64,000 nt of DNA from Sorex araneus. Lineage: Eukaryota > Chordata > Mammalia > Eulipotyphla > Soricidae. The position numbers and the translations under genes are program-made. A model generated the notes under the pieces. It saw only the letters and a list, made by a program, of their open reading frames with translations, had not been told where the DNA came from and did no database searches. Position 1 is the stretch's first letter, and each line of letters opens with the position of its first letter. Shown here one piece after another: positions 53,951-63,945 of the stretch. The stretch spans positions 87,724,626 to 87,788,625 of the forward strand of contig NC_073305.1 of assembly GCF_027595985.1 (NCBI RefSeq). Reading direction: 5' to 3'.

Positions 53951-54221
53951 GCATGTTGTCTGTTTAGTTATCATTCATGTGTTAGCTAAAATCTCGTCAC
54001 GATTTGTATTTTCCAAATTCTGTGGAATTGTTTTCACACTAGTGTTTTAGCATACTTGCATTGTTAGTGGAGTGCTGTACAAAAGAACATAGCAAGCCCA
54101 GGTTTGTAGACTAATGTGCGTTTAAAGAATTCAAACCAAGGTTCAAGTGAGACTCAGGTCCCTTAAATAAAAGATTGACAGACTGCACCTCCTAAGCATT
54201 TAAAATTTGTGTCTAGCAAAA

Positions 54222-54363
54222 GATGCACAGGGGTTACTCCTGGCTTTGCACTCAGGAATTGCTCCTGGTGGTGCTCAGGGGACCATATAGGATGCTGGGA
54301 ATCAAACCCGGGTCGGCCATATGCAAGGCAAATGCCCCACCTGCTGTACTATCACTCCAGCCC
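54222..54363 (-). repeat. SINE form A (5'-truncated of its T-rich end)
   Basis: GATGCACAGGGGTTACTCC to TACTATCACTCCAGCCCC. Confidence 0.92.
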
Positions 54364-55187
54364 CTATATAGAATACTCTTATAAAAAGAGGACTATTAAG
54401 ATATGTTTGACCATGATAGGAAAAATAATATAGACCCCTTAATCATTGAAGGGATAAGTAGTCTCATTTATAATTTTGAGAAATAGATAATAATATTAAG
54501 TTCTTTAAGAACCAGACTATGAAAACAGTGCATTTCTCATGACAGCGTCAGTTGTAAATTTTTTTGGAGAGCAAGCTAATAATTGGATCAAAATGGAAAC
54601 CTTATATTCTCTTTGATCAAGGAAATCTGCTTTCAGGAAGGTCTCTGGAAATGGGTAATTATACATGTGCAACAATATTTATTATATCATTGTTTTGTGG
54701 TAGAATGATATGCAAGCTAAAGATTCACTTTTTGCCTTAAGGATGTATCCATACAGTGAATACATAGTTTTCATTCAGTCATTTAAAGGGGCAGATGGAG
54801 CTATCTGTGTGGAACTTTGAACCCAAGTATAGAGCCCATCCCCCATCCCGGCCAGTTCGCCAGAAAAATAAATCAGTAAAATATTTTAATCTCAGCTGCT
54901 TTACAGCTAGACATGTAGCATAATTGAAAAGCACATCTTTGCGTAAATTTTTGTTGGAAGAGTGCTATGCTAGAATATCATTGATTTTATGGCATTAAAA
55001 AAAACCCTTTGGTTCCATTGTTTATACTACTGGCCTTCTGCCACTGATTTTAGCTCTTCATTATTTATTTCCTTTGACTTTGTTTTCTACTTCTAGTAGG
55101 CTTTTTTTTTGTTGCAGCTTTTTAGGGTAGAAATGTAGATCAGTGAATTTTGACTATAATAAATTCTAAATTCTTTAATAAAAGAAT
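54364..55187. other. Unique sequence of FBXO9 intron 2
   Basis: About 820 bp. A very weak SINE-like remnant near 54785-54870; otherwise unrecognised. Confidence 0.4.
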
Positions 55188-55335
55188 TGGGGACCAGAGT
55201 GATAATACAGTGAATAGGGAGTTTACCTGGCATCTGGCTGACCTGGGTTCGATCCATGGCACCCCTTTTGGTCCCCTGAAGTAAGTCCTGAACACTGTGG
55301 GGTGTACACCGCCCTCCCCCCCCCAAAAAAAAAGG
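55188..55335 (+). repeat. SINE form A (deleted)
   Basis: GGGACCAGAGTGATAATACA to GGTCCCCTGAAGTAAGTCC; most of the body is deleted. Confidence 0.85.
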
Positions 55336-55364
55336 AAGAAAGAAAAGAAAATCTGAAAATCAGA

Positions 55365-55475
55365 GTAGAGGTGATATGGAGTGGAGAATGGTGGGGTGTA
55401 GTAACTTTACACATCAATATAATAGATTTTAACATTATTGTAACCATGTTACCTATACTATAACTTTAAAAAAAA
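55365..55475 (+). mobile_element. L1 3' tail (old)
   Basis: GTAGTAACTTTACACATC, TTAACATTATTGTAACCATG, TTACCTATACTATAAC. Confidence 0.65.
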
Positions 55476-55583
55476 TAATGGATGGGACAGATTTTTCTTC
55501 TTTGAGAAAAATTATTGCAGTTAGTTATGGGCATGTACTAAATTTAAGTTTTATAATTTTTTTTTTTAAATTTGAAGTGTATT

Positions 55584-55775
55584 GGGGCCAGAGCAATAGC
55601 ACAGCGGGTAGGGCGTTTGCCTTGCACGTGGCCGACCCAGGTTCGATCCCCGGCATCCCATATGGTCCCCCAAGCACTGCCAGGAGTAATTCCTGTGTGC
55701 AGAGCCAGGAGTAACCCCTGAGCATCGCTGGGTGTGACCCAAAAAGCAAAAAAAAAAAAAAAAAAAAGAAAAAAG
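55584..55775 (+). repeat. SINE form A (young)
   Basis: GGGGCCAGAGCAATAGCACA to GGGTGTGACCCAAAAAGC, long A-tail. TTGAAGTGTAT flanks both ends as target duplication. Confidence 0.95.
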
Positions 55776-55810
55776 ATTGAAGTGTATCATGTAGTAATTT
55801 AAAATCTAAA

Positions 55811-55989
55811 GTTTTTTTTTTTTTTTTTTTTGCGTCACACCCAGCGTTGCACAGGGGTTACTCCTGGGTCATGCACTCAGGAATTACTCCTGGAAGTGCT
55901 CAGGGGACCATATGTGACGCTGAGAATTGAACTCAGGTCTGCCGCGTACAAGGCAAACGCCCTAACCGCTGTGCTATTGCTCCAGCCCA
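55811..55989 (-). repeat. SINE form A
   Basis: Poly-T, GCGTCACACCCAGCGTTGCA to GCTATTGCTCCAGCCC. Confidence 0.93.
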
Positions 55990-56021
55990 CAAGATTATTT
56001 TTTTTAATTTTTTATTTATTT

Positions 56022-56194
56022 ACTGTTTTGCTTTTGGGGTCACACCCAGCGATGCACAGGGGTCACTTCTGGCTCTGCACTCAGGAATTACCCCTGGCGG
56101 TGCTATGGGTATCGTATGGGATGCTGGGAATCGATCCTCGGTTGGCTGAGTGCAAGGCAAACGCCCTACCTGCTGTGCTATTGTTCCAGTCCCA
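56022..56194 (-). repeat. SINE form A
   Basis: GGGGTCACACCCAGCGATGC to GCTATTGTTCCAGTCCC; immediately follows another antisense copy. Confidence 0.93.
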
Positions 56195-56621
56195 AAAATC
56201 TAAAGATTTTAAAGTTGAAACCAAAGTAGCATATAGAAGGAAAAAAAATGTTTTAACTTACAGATTTTGTATGCACTTTAAAAAGAAAAAAAGCCAGGAA
56301 TAGTGCATATGATTTCCACAGTCCAGTCGGCAGTGTTCCTAAGAAGGTGGAGCACCCTAGGTTAGTCTTCCCAGAAAGCAGTTTCTAGGGTGGATTCAGT
56401 TATTTTAGAGGAAGCTTGTTGGGGGTGCTTTTGGGATCATCTCTATGAGAGAGAGGAAAGCTGGAAAGGGCAAAAAGTTAAGTTGCTCCACACTTTTTTA
56501 AGGGTGAGAGATACACATAACATGCTCCCATGTTTAGTGAGTTCCCTCCAACCCTTTGAGCTATCTTCACAGCCCCTGCTATGCAGGTTTGGTTGTTCTT
56601 TATTTTTATTTTGGAGGGGGG

Positions 56622-56790
56622 ATGTAGGGGAGAGGGGAGTTGTTAGGCCATACCCCCGTGGTGCTCAGGACCTCCTGGCGCCTCACTCTGGAATCACTCC
56701 TGGCAGTGCCCAAGGGACCATGTGTGATTGAACCTGAATCAGCCGTGTGCAAGGCAAGCACTTTACGTGCTGTACTGTCTCTTTGGCCCC
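56622..56790 (-). repeat. SINE form A (old)
   Basis: AGGCCATACCCCCGTGGTGC to GTACTGTCTCTTTGGCCCC. Confidence 0.75.
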
Positions 56791-57176
56791 ACTGATATGC
56801 AGCATTAATGGACTGTCTCAGCCAGTCCTGCAGAAGCTCTGCAGATGGACTAACCTTTCAGAGCTGGGTCAGTATGGGTTTTTGACCCATTTCACTTGGA
56901 GGCCATCGGGGGAGGTGTGGGGGCCAGCTGAGGCAGTATCCTCAAAGAGCAGACTGTGGAGGGCATCTTTGCTGTGTTTTTCTGTACCGCAGCAGTTAGG
57001 GTATTCCGTGCCTTATTCCTGCAGGAGCTGTCTAGGCAGCACAGAGAGTCTGCCACTTAGAGGATCTCAGTTTCTCCAGTATGAAAGAGTTTTGCAAGCA
57101 GGAGGCTGTAGGTCCACCTCTAGCACTGGCCTACATCTGCTGAGCAGGATCCTGGCAGCACTGCTCTTGTCCACCT
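56791..57176. other. Unique intron sequence
   Basis: No recognised element. Confidence 0.4.
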
Positions 57177-57880
57177 TTGTTTGTTTGTTTGTTTATGGAA
57201 TCACTGAGATACAGTTACAAAGCTTTCATAGTTTCAGTCATACAATGATCAAACACCAATCCCTCCACCGGTGCACATTCTCCATCACCAATGTTCCCAG
57301 TATACTTACTCCCCCCTTTCCAGCCCTCCCCCTGCCTCTAATGCAGAGAATTTCCCCCATACACTCTCTCAACATTTGGGCATTATGATTTGCAGTGTGG
57401 ATCCTGAGAGGTTATCATGTTTGGTCCTTTATCTACTGTCAGCAAACATCTCCCATCCCGAATGATTCCTCCAACCATCACTTTCTTAGTGATCCCCTCT
57501 CTATTCCAGCTGCCTTCGCCCCCAGCTCATGAGGCAGGCTTCCAACTATGGGGCAATATTCCTGGCCCTTGTCTCTACTGTCCTTGGGTTCAGTCTCATT
57601 ATGTTATTTTATGTTCCAAAATGAGTGCAGTCATTCTGTCTGTGCCTCTCGTTCTGACTGATTTCACTTAGCATGATACTCTCCATGATCATCCACTTAT
57701 AAGCAAATTTCATGACTCATCTTTTCTAACAGCTGCATAGTATTCCATTGTGTAGATGTACCAAAGTTTCTTTGACCAGTCGTCTGTTCTTGGGCTCTCG
57801 GGTTGTTTCCAGATTCTATTGTGAGCAGTGCTGCAATGAATATACAGGTGCAGATGCCATTTCTAATTTACTTTTTCTCT
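57177..57880 (-). mobile_element. L1 3' part, antisense
   Basis: (TTTG)n at the left, then antisense L1 3' UTR (TACAGTTACAAAGCTTTCAT; CCGGTGCACATTCTCCATCA) and decayed ORF2 end (CAGCTGCATAGTATTCCATT; GAGCAGTGCTGCAATGAATA). Unlike the L1 at 9.3 kb it carries a longer segment between ORF2 and the G-rich tract. Confidence 0.88.
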
Positions 57881-58067
57881 GCGACCTTTCGTGCCCCAAC
57901 AGAGTATGTGATCTCTGGGAGGCCACAATTGTGTGCAGGCGAGCACTCAAGCTGACGTAACCTCTCCAGCTCAGTTTTCTGGTTTTTAATATATTTATGA
58001 CAATTTATGTTGGGTCCCTGTGGTGAGCTACTATTTCTTGGTGAACCCTGATGTTTTCTCCTGCTAG

Positions 58068-58220
58068 GCCCAGCTGCAGATCTTCCGAGCTCAGTGGATG
58101 TTTGAACTTGCCCCAGGTGTGGGCACAAGCATAGAAACTCGACCTGGCAGAGCAGCAAGAGGCTCTTTCCTAAAAGCAGCAGAAGGCAAAGGAAAACAAG
58201 AACTGGCAAAAGAAGAAAAG
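58068..58220 (+). CDS. FBXO9: FBXO9 exon 3, with abnormal 3' splice donor
   Basis: 153 bases, 51 codons (residues 31-81): [18 protein letters not shown], a variable Ser/Lys-rich linker, then [11 protein letters not shown]. The acceptor is CTCCTGCTAG|GCCCAG. Compared with human from memory the linker is a few residues shorter and diverged, but the flanks are conserved and the frame is open. The next exon starts in phase 0 with Ala-Arg-Glu-Leu, so this exon should end after AAG at 58220. The following bases are TTAAGT, not GT. Using the GT at 58220-58221 would drop one base and meet a TAA soon in exon 4. Length divisible by three means skipping the exon would keep the frame. Confidence 0.88.
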
Positions 58221-58540
58221 TTAAGTATTATGGACATCTCCTACTAAATTCACTTTTTTGGGGGGTGGATGGGGTACACATAAAAAAATTTCATGGACAT
58301 TATGTCATTATTGTATCTAATGAAGGAAACACAGAGTTATATATGATAAAATATATCATGTGGGAAAAATATTGACCGTCATGCCAGTTTGTTTTATCCC
58401 TCACTGCTACTTCCGGGAACTTCGAATGATACTCATGGTCTTCTTTCGTATAGGCACACTGTCTTCTCGGAACTGTCTGTGGTAATTCCTACATCCCTGA
58501 CGTTCCCGGGGTCCGCAAAAGATTGACGATGCTAAATTTT
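58221..58540. other. Start of FBXO9 intron 3, unique
   Basis: Begins TTAAGTATTATGG where a GT donor would be expected. No repeat recognised. Confidence 0.6.
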
Positions 58541-58693
58541 TTTGTTTTGGCAATGCTCAGGGCTTACTTCTGCCTCTGCACTGACGGATCACTCCTGGCA
58601 GGCTTGGGGGACCATATAGGGTGCCAGGGATCAAACCTGGGTTGGCTGCTTGTCAGGCAAGATCTCTACCCATTGTACTAAAGCTACAGCCCT
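58541..58693 (-). repeat. SINE form A (old)
   Basis: GGCAATGCTCAGGGCTTACTTC to ACTAAAGCTACAGCCC. Confidence 0.8.
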
Positions 58694-58716
58694 AAACTCT
58701 TTTGCTTGTTTGTTTT

Positions 58717-58850
58717 TTACCTTTGCAACGCCTGGCGGTTCTCAGGGCTTACTCCTAGCAGGCCTTGGGGACATATGCAGTACTTTGTTACTGATCAAAC
58801 ACTGGTCAGCCACGTTCGAGGCACATGCCTTACCTGCTATGCTGGCCTCT
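58717..58850 (-). repeat. SINE form A (very old)
   Basis: GCCTGGCGGTTCTCAGGGC, GATCAAACACTGGTCAGCC, TTACCTGCTATGCTGGCC. Confidence 0.65.
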
Positions 58851-59019
58851 AATTTTGATGACAGAAGTCCAAAAACGAGTCTGTGGGTCAGGGAAGGAAA
58901 TCTTCCAATGTAAACACACATTTCCAATTTACGCAGCATTTTGATTTGGTTGGGTTGGGAAGGGGGTTAAGGGGGATTGGGGGGTATTTTTTGTTTTGGT
59001 CTGTTATTTGCTTTGGCTT

Positions 59020-59182
59020 TTTGATTTTGATTCACACCCAGTGGTGCTCAAGGGTTACTCCTGGCTCTCCCTGCAGGGATCACTTCTGCGCACAGGGGTG
59101 CATATGGGGAGCTGGAGTTTGAACCCGGGTTAGCCTTATGCCAGTCAAACACCATACCTGCTGTACTATTTGTACCAGCCCC
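59020..59182 (-). repeat. SINE form A (old)
   Basis: GATTCACACCCAGTGGTGCTC to TGTACTATTTGTACCAGCCCC. Confidence 0.8.
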
Positions 59183-59289
59183 TGTATTTTGATTTGAATA
59201 CGTGTATAATAATGCACTATTTTCTTATTCTGGAAAATGTTGAAAGTGCTTACACTGGGAAAGGGTTTTTATTCTGTTTTTTTGATGGG

Positions 59290-59460
59290 TGGGGTGGGGG
59301 TTTGGACCACATCAGTGGTGCTCAGGGCGTGCTCCTGGTTCTTTGCTCAGGGATCACTCCTAGCAGTGCTCAGGGACCATATGGGGTGCTGGGGATCAAA
59401 CCTGGGTGGGCCACATGCACGTCAAGAGCCTAACCCACTGTACTATCGCTCCAGTCCCTA
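59290..59460 (-). repeat. SINE form A
   Basis: GGACCACATCAGTGGTGCTC to GTACTATCGCTCCAGTCCC. Confidence 0.85.
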
Positions 59461-60039
59461 AGGATCTTTAAATTCTGTTGTTGGCTTCCTTCATGGTTGT
59501 GAAGTAGATGTGGCAACTGTTACACTCTGTTATTTTCCAGTTTCTTAGACTCTGTGATTTCTTTATCAGTAGTTCCAAGTTTCTGTTTATAAACAGTTTG
59601 CCACGGATATAACTGATATTACCATGAAGTAAAACTATTCCCATTCTTTTTTTTTTCCTCTAGAAATAGATTAGAACTACCTGTGGTGTTCCCTGTATTG
59701 AAATTATGCTTCACAAAAAAAAAAAGAAAGAAAGAAAAGAAATCAAGTGGACCAGAGACATACATTAAACAGCTAATGTTTTTTTCCATGTGGGAGGTTC
59801 AGGTTCAATCCTCGATCTCAAAACTCCATGTAATCCCCTAAGTTTGATTTCTGAAGGTGGCCTCTTGCATAGGTAGAGTGAGCTATGAAATACTTAGAAA
59901 TAGACATTGGTCCAACCCACAGCGCTTGTTCAGATTTCTTAGATCTATAAGCACCATTTTCTTTGTATGAGTCCAGCATTCTCTGCAGTTTCATTACTTA
60001 CAGTGACCACCACAATCAAGATACCAGACTGCTTTATTA
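59461..60039. other. Unique intron sequence with a SINE fragment
   Basis: A degraded SINE-like piece lies at 59748-59870 (GTGGACCAGAGACATACATT, GGTTCAATCCTCGATC). Otherwise unrecognised. Confidence 0.45.
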
Positions 60040-60404
60040 CTACAAAGATCCTTCTTGCTGTGTCTTTATGGATAAGACTTTTCAGCTTTTCCTGACCTTT
60101 CATGACCACTGGCAATTACTTGTTTGTTCTCTTCTCCTATAATTCTGATATTCCAAGAATATTGTGTAAATGGCATCAATATGGTATAGGAACTTTTCAG
60201 TTAACTTTGTTTACTAATTCCTTTCTGAGTCTTCCAAGTCATTTGTATGAACAGTTTCTTCCTTTTTACTTTTACTTTCTTTTGCTTTAACTTTTCAGTA
60301 GTGTTTTATAGTATAATATGTCCAATTTGTTTATTCATTGGTTAAAAGTCAATTTGGTAATTTCTAAGTTGGAAACTAAATTACTTGGTTATTAAGAGCA
60401 GAGG

Positions 60405-60555
60405 GGTTAAAGGGGCCAACAATATAGCAGGGAAGGCACGTGCCTTGCATGCAGCTCCCCTTGGTTTGATCCTCAGCACCCCATTTGACCCCCTGAGCAC
60501 AGAGCCAGGAGTGAGCACTGCACCACCAGGTGTGGCCCCCAAGCAAAAAAGAATA
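60405..60555 (+). repeat. SINE form A (old) in the L1
   Basis: GGGGCCAACAATATAGCAGG to GGTGTGGCCCCCAAGC. Confidence 0.85.
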
Positions 60556-60914
60556 GAGAAGTTATAAATATTCTCTTCCTATTATTTTCACGAGCAACTG
60601 ATTGCTTCTTTAAAACAAATACCAAACAAAGTGTACATTTGCTGAGTTATGTGGTAAGTACACATCTGCTTAAAAGAAATGGCCAAACTCAAAAGAGCTG
60701 TGTTCCTGAGTATCTGTGTCATTTTCTGTTCTGCTGCAATTTTTGAATTACCCAATGTGCCTATATCTTTGTCAACACTTGATGCTGCCACTGCTTTTTA
60801 ATTTTAGAACCTTTCTGAGTAGGTGTATAATGAAATCTTGTGATTTTAATTTGTGTTTCCCCAGGAACTGAGATAGACTCTCTCTTTTAATGTGCTATTT
60901 TGTATCTTTAAATT

Positions 60915-61096
60915 CTTTTTTTTTTTTTTTGCTTTTTGGGTCACACCCAGCGATGCTCAGGGGTTACTCCTGGCTTTGCACTCAGGAACTACTCCTGGCG
61001 GTGCTTGGGGGACCATATGGGATGCCGGGGATCGAACCCGGGTCGACCACGTGCAAGGCAAACGCCCTACCCGCTGTGCTATCGCTCCGGCCCCAT
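60915..61096 (-). repeat. SINE form A (young) in the L1
   Basis: Poly-T, GGGTCACACCCAGCGATGC to GCTATCGCTCCGGCCCC. TGTATCTTTAAATTCTTT flanks it on both sides (about 60901 and 61096), a clean 17-18-bp target duplication. Confidence 0.96.
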
Positions 61097-61541
61097 GTAT
61101 CTTTAAATTCTTTCCGAAATATCTGTGTTTTTACTGTTGCATTTGGATACTTTATGTATTCAAAATATAGATCATTTGTTGAATATGAGAAAGTAGATTC
61201 TTTTTCTCAGTTGGAAGTTTTTCCTTTTCATTCTCTTAACCAAGTGCTTTACAGAACAAAAGTTTTTAATTTTGATGAGATACAAGTGATCACTTTTCCA
61301 TTTATGGAGTTTCACTTTTAGTGTCTAATATGAAAACTCATCCTAGTTCTTAGTCTCTGACTTCCTTTATTTTTTTCCCCCTAAAAGTTGAGCATTTAAG
61401 TCCATGATCCACTTAAGGTTCAAGAGGTAGGTTCTGGTTTGTTATTTAGCTTACAGAGTTTCCAGTTGTAACATTATTCTGCTGTTTGTACTTATGTAAA
61501 TATAGCTTTTAAAAAATAGTTTTTCACTTTTTTTTTTGTAG

Positions 61542-61599
61542 GCTCGTGAACTCTTCCTAAAAGCAGTAGAAGAGGAACGAAATGGAGCTCTCTATGAAG
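61542..61599 (+). CDS. FBXO9: FBXO9 exon 4: first half of TPR-like repeat
   Basis: 58 bases, residues 82-100 plus one base: ARELFLKAVEEERNGALYE. This is helix A of the single TPR-like motif of FBXO9. Acceptor TTTTTTTGTAG|GCTCGT and donor TATGAAG|GTAAAA are canonical; phase 0 in, phase 1 out. It is preceded by about 50 bases separating it from an old antisense L1. Confidence 0.95.
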
Positions 61600-61771
61600 G
61601 TAAAAACTCAGGACTTGAATCATACTGTCATAACAGCACTAAATAACAGCTCTTTGTTATTGACCAATTTCAGTTTTTTTTCCTCCCCTAGAATACATTT
61701 TGTATATAATGTCAGTCTCCGGGTACTTTAAATTGTTCTTTTAAAAAAAAAAAAGTTTTTACAATTAATTG

Positions 61772-61900
61772 GGCCAGGGAGATAGCTTACAGAGTTAATG
61801 TTTTCCATGTGGGAGGTTTGTGTTAATTCTTGATCCCCTGCATCACCGGAAATGACTCCTGACTCATCAGGGCTAGGCGTGGTCCAGAACAGACAAACAA
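61772..61900 (+). repeat. SINE form A (very old)
   Basis: GGGCCAGGGAGATAGCTTAC, CATGTGGGAGGTTTGTG, TAGGCGTGGTCCAGAAC. Confidence 0.6.
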
Positions 61901-62029
61901 AATCTATACGGCGTTTCTCTCTTCAAAAAATATTTCTGGTAAATATAATATTGGCATAATGAGTAAAGTAACCTTTTTTTTTTCCAGGTAGGTTTAAGTG
62001 TTTATTAGTTATTCTTGTCTGTTTCTCTT

Positions 62030-62340
62030 TGGGTGTTCTGAGCACAGCCCTGGCACGTGATTCTCAGGGACGCCTCCAAGCCAGGTGCTTGGGATGTGCT
62101 CCCGGTAGTGCTTTGGGACAGTGTGGTGCTGGCAAACAAAGCCGGACCTGCGTGTCGGCCTGCTGTGCTCTCTGGCCTGGACCCTCATCAGAGTCACAAT
62201 GGAGGCGAAGAGCCGGCCCAGTGGGCCCAGCGCACGGTTTGCATGCAGGAGTCCTGGATGTGATCTCAGCATGTGGTGGTGCCTGGGTCAGAAATGACCC
62301 CGGGGCCACATGCTGCCAGGTGTGACCAAAAGCCCAAAGA
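62030..62340 (+). repeat. GC-rich patch with SINE-like pieces
   Basis: Contains SINE-like words in both orientations: GGTAGTGCTTTGGGACAGTG early and TTTGCATGCAGGAGTCCTGG ... CTGCCAGGTGTGACC late. Probably decayed, rearranged SINEs. Confidence 0.45.
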
Positions 62341-63393
62341 GAGCAAGAATTCTGAAAATACTGTTGATGGTTTTAAAATGCATGTGCTTTCTGAGGTAAA
62401 ATTATTTTAGAGGAGGAGAGAGTAAGGGATGGAGTAAGAATGTATACATGTTTTCTAAATTACAATTTTCGTTTCAGAAACAGGAATACCCTGAGCTTTA
62501 TTTGTTCCTTTCATGAATCCGACCAAAATGCATACAGTGATAAAAGTTATTTACTGCACTGGTAGTTTCAGCTTTCATTTTGTGATAGTAAAGCTAATAC
62601 GTGGGGCATAAGAAAAATGCCAGGGCTTGAATCGTTTGACTGTGCCCCCAAAATAACATTTTCAAAATAACATTAAAGCTGCATTTAAATGACTTTTTTT
62701 TTCTGTGAAACGTTAAAAGGCCCAAATGGTCAAATTTCATCTCCTCTTAGAGTGCAGTAATTCACCCAGAAAAATAAAATAGGGGAGAATGTGTTGAATT
62801 GAGTGTTACTTTCACTGGTAGTGGGGACTTAATTGGGCTCTACCTTCTATTTATATATATCCTGGGAAAAACTAATAAATATTTTCTTTGTAAACACCTG
62901 ACCAGGAAATTCACAGAAGACCTAACAGGTTTAAATAAGAGGCAATTGGACGAAAGAAATTTGGATTTTCAGGATTCACTTCAGAAAATTCATTTGGATT
63001 CCATTCATTAGGAATCATTTGACTTCCTTCAACTACGCATCTTAGAAAGGAAAGATTGGTTAAAAGTCTTTTTATTAGGGCTACAATGGTTGCATTTTCG
63101 AAGCCATCTAAGATTCAGTATACTTTAGAGAGTGAAGGAGAAGATGAGAAAAGAGTAAAAGAATAAAAAATAACATCTTAAGTTTTTGTAACATGACAGC
63201 TTTAGAATAAAACATTATTTTTGAGTTATAGTTTTGCAAATACGCTTGTTCACTGAACTGCGGTTATGTGTAGAAAAAGGGAATTTAGCTGCTTATGTAA
63301 GGACGTTTCCAAATTTAACCACAGTTAAGGGTAATCAAAGGAAATGATAAAAATGTGTGGTCATAGCTAATTTAGCTTTATTTCTTCTTTTAG
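62341..63393. other. Unique sequence of FBXO9 intron 4
   Basis: About 1 kb before exon 5. No recognised repeat. Confidence 0.45.
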
Positions 63394-63493
63394 CCATCAA
63401 GTTTTATCGTAGGGCCATGCAACTTGTACCTGATATAGAGTTCAAGATTACTTATACCCGGTCTCCAGATGGTGATGGCGTTGGAAACAGCTA
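63394..63493 (+). CDS. FBXO9: FBXO9 exon 5: second half of TPR-like repeat
   Basis: 100 bases completing Ala101, then [17 protein letters not shown] and [15 protein letters not shown] (residues 102-133) and the first two bases of a Tyr codon. Helix B of the TPR-like motif is followed by the conserved linker. Acceptor CTTCTTTTAG|CCATCA; donor AACAGCTA|GTGCGT, a canonical but weak site. Reading on would give an immediate TAG, so the exon must end here. The remaining coding exons, including the F-box, are right of the window. Confidence 0.94.
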
Positions 63494-63803
63494 GTGCGTA
63501 TATAATTTGATAGACAGTAATACATAGTTTGTTAAAGTTAAGCATCTGTGCCCTGTTGATGTTTAACCTGATAAGGAGATGGTGCTGATTCTGTTAAGTT
63601 CTATAGTCCTTAGTATAAAGACCTGTCATTGTAAACATGTAGAAAATGTTAATGAGGGAAGTTTTAAAGTTAAAATCTAGAAATACACATTTCAAACAAA
63701 AGTCGGATGAAAAAAGTTACGTGTGTTTTAATAAAAGTGATTATCGAAAGAACATTAACACATTTTAACTTTTGGAATCCGTGTAAGTGATGAAAACCAT
63801 TGG

Positions 63804-63945
63804 GGTGCAGTCTGGCTCAGCGGGAGAGTCCTTGCTGTGAAGGCATGCTTGAGACCAGGACTTCCTGCCAGGCGTCAACTGGGCGCCTGGAGCCAATTGT
63901 GTTCAACCCTCGTCACCGCGGCTGCCATAGCAAGAACAACAGAAG
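63804..63945 (+). repeat. tRNA-like SINE of another type
   Basis: GGGGTGCAGTCTGGCTCAGC then GGGAGAGTCCTTGCTGTGAA resembles the A-box half of an alanine-type tRNA or ID-like element, unlike the common head of the other SINEs. The B-box is not clear. Confidence 0.4.

Larger units (their letters stand above)
60040..61490 (-). mobile_element. Old L1, antisense, split by two SINEs
   Basis: Classic antisense old-L1 landmarks in order: AAATGGCATCAATATGG; CTTTGTCAACACTTGATGC; ATTTTAATTTGTGTTTCCCC; CTTTTCATTCTCTTAACC then AAAGTTTTTAATTTTGATGA; CATGATCCACTTAAGGTTC. Frame decayed. SINEs occupy 60405-60555 and 60915-61096. It ends about 50 bp before FBXO9 exon 4. Confidence 0.82.

Noticed and set aside
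56747-57388. 213-codon open frame in FBXO9 intron 2
   Set aside because: It combines unique intron DNA and antisense L1; no domain.
58225-58226. Downstream GT as replacement donor for FBXO9 exon 3
   Set aside because: Joining there gives a stop codon at once in exon 4, so it cannot restore the protein.
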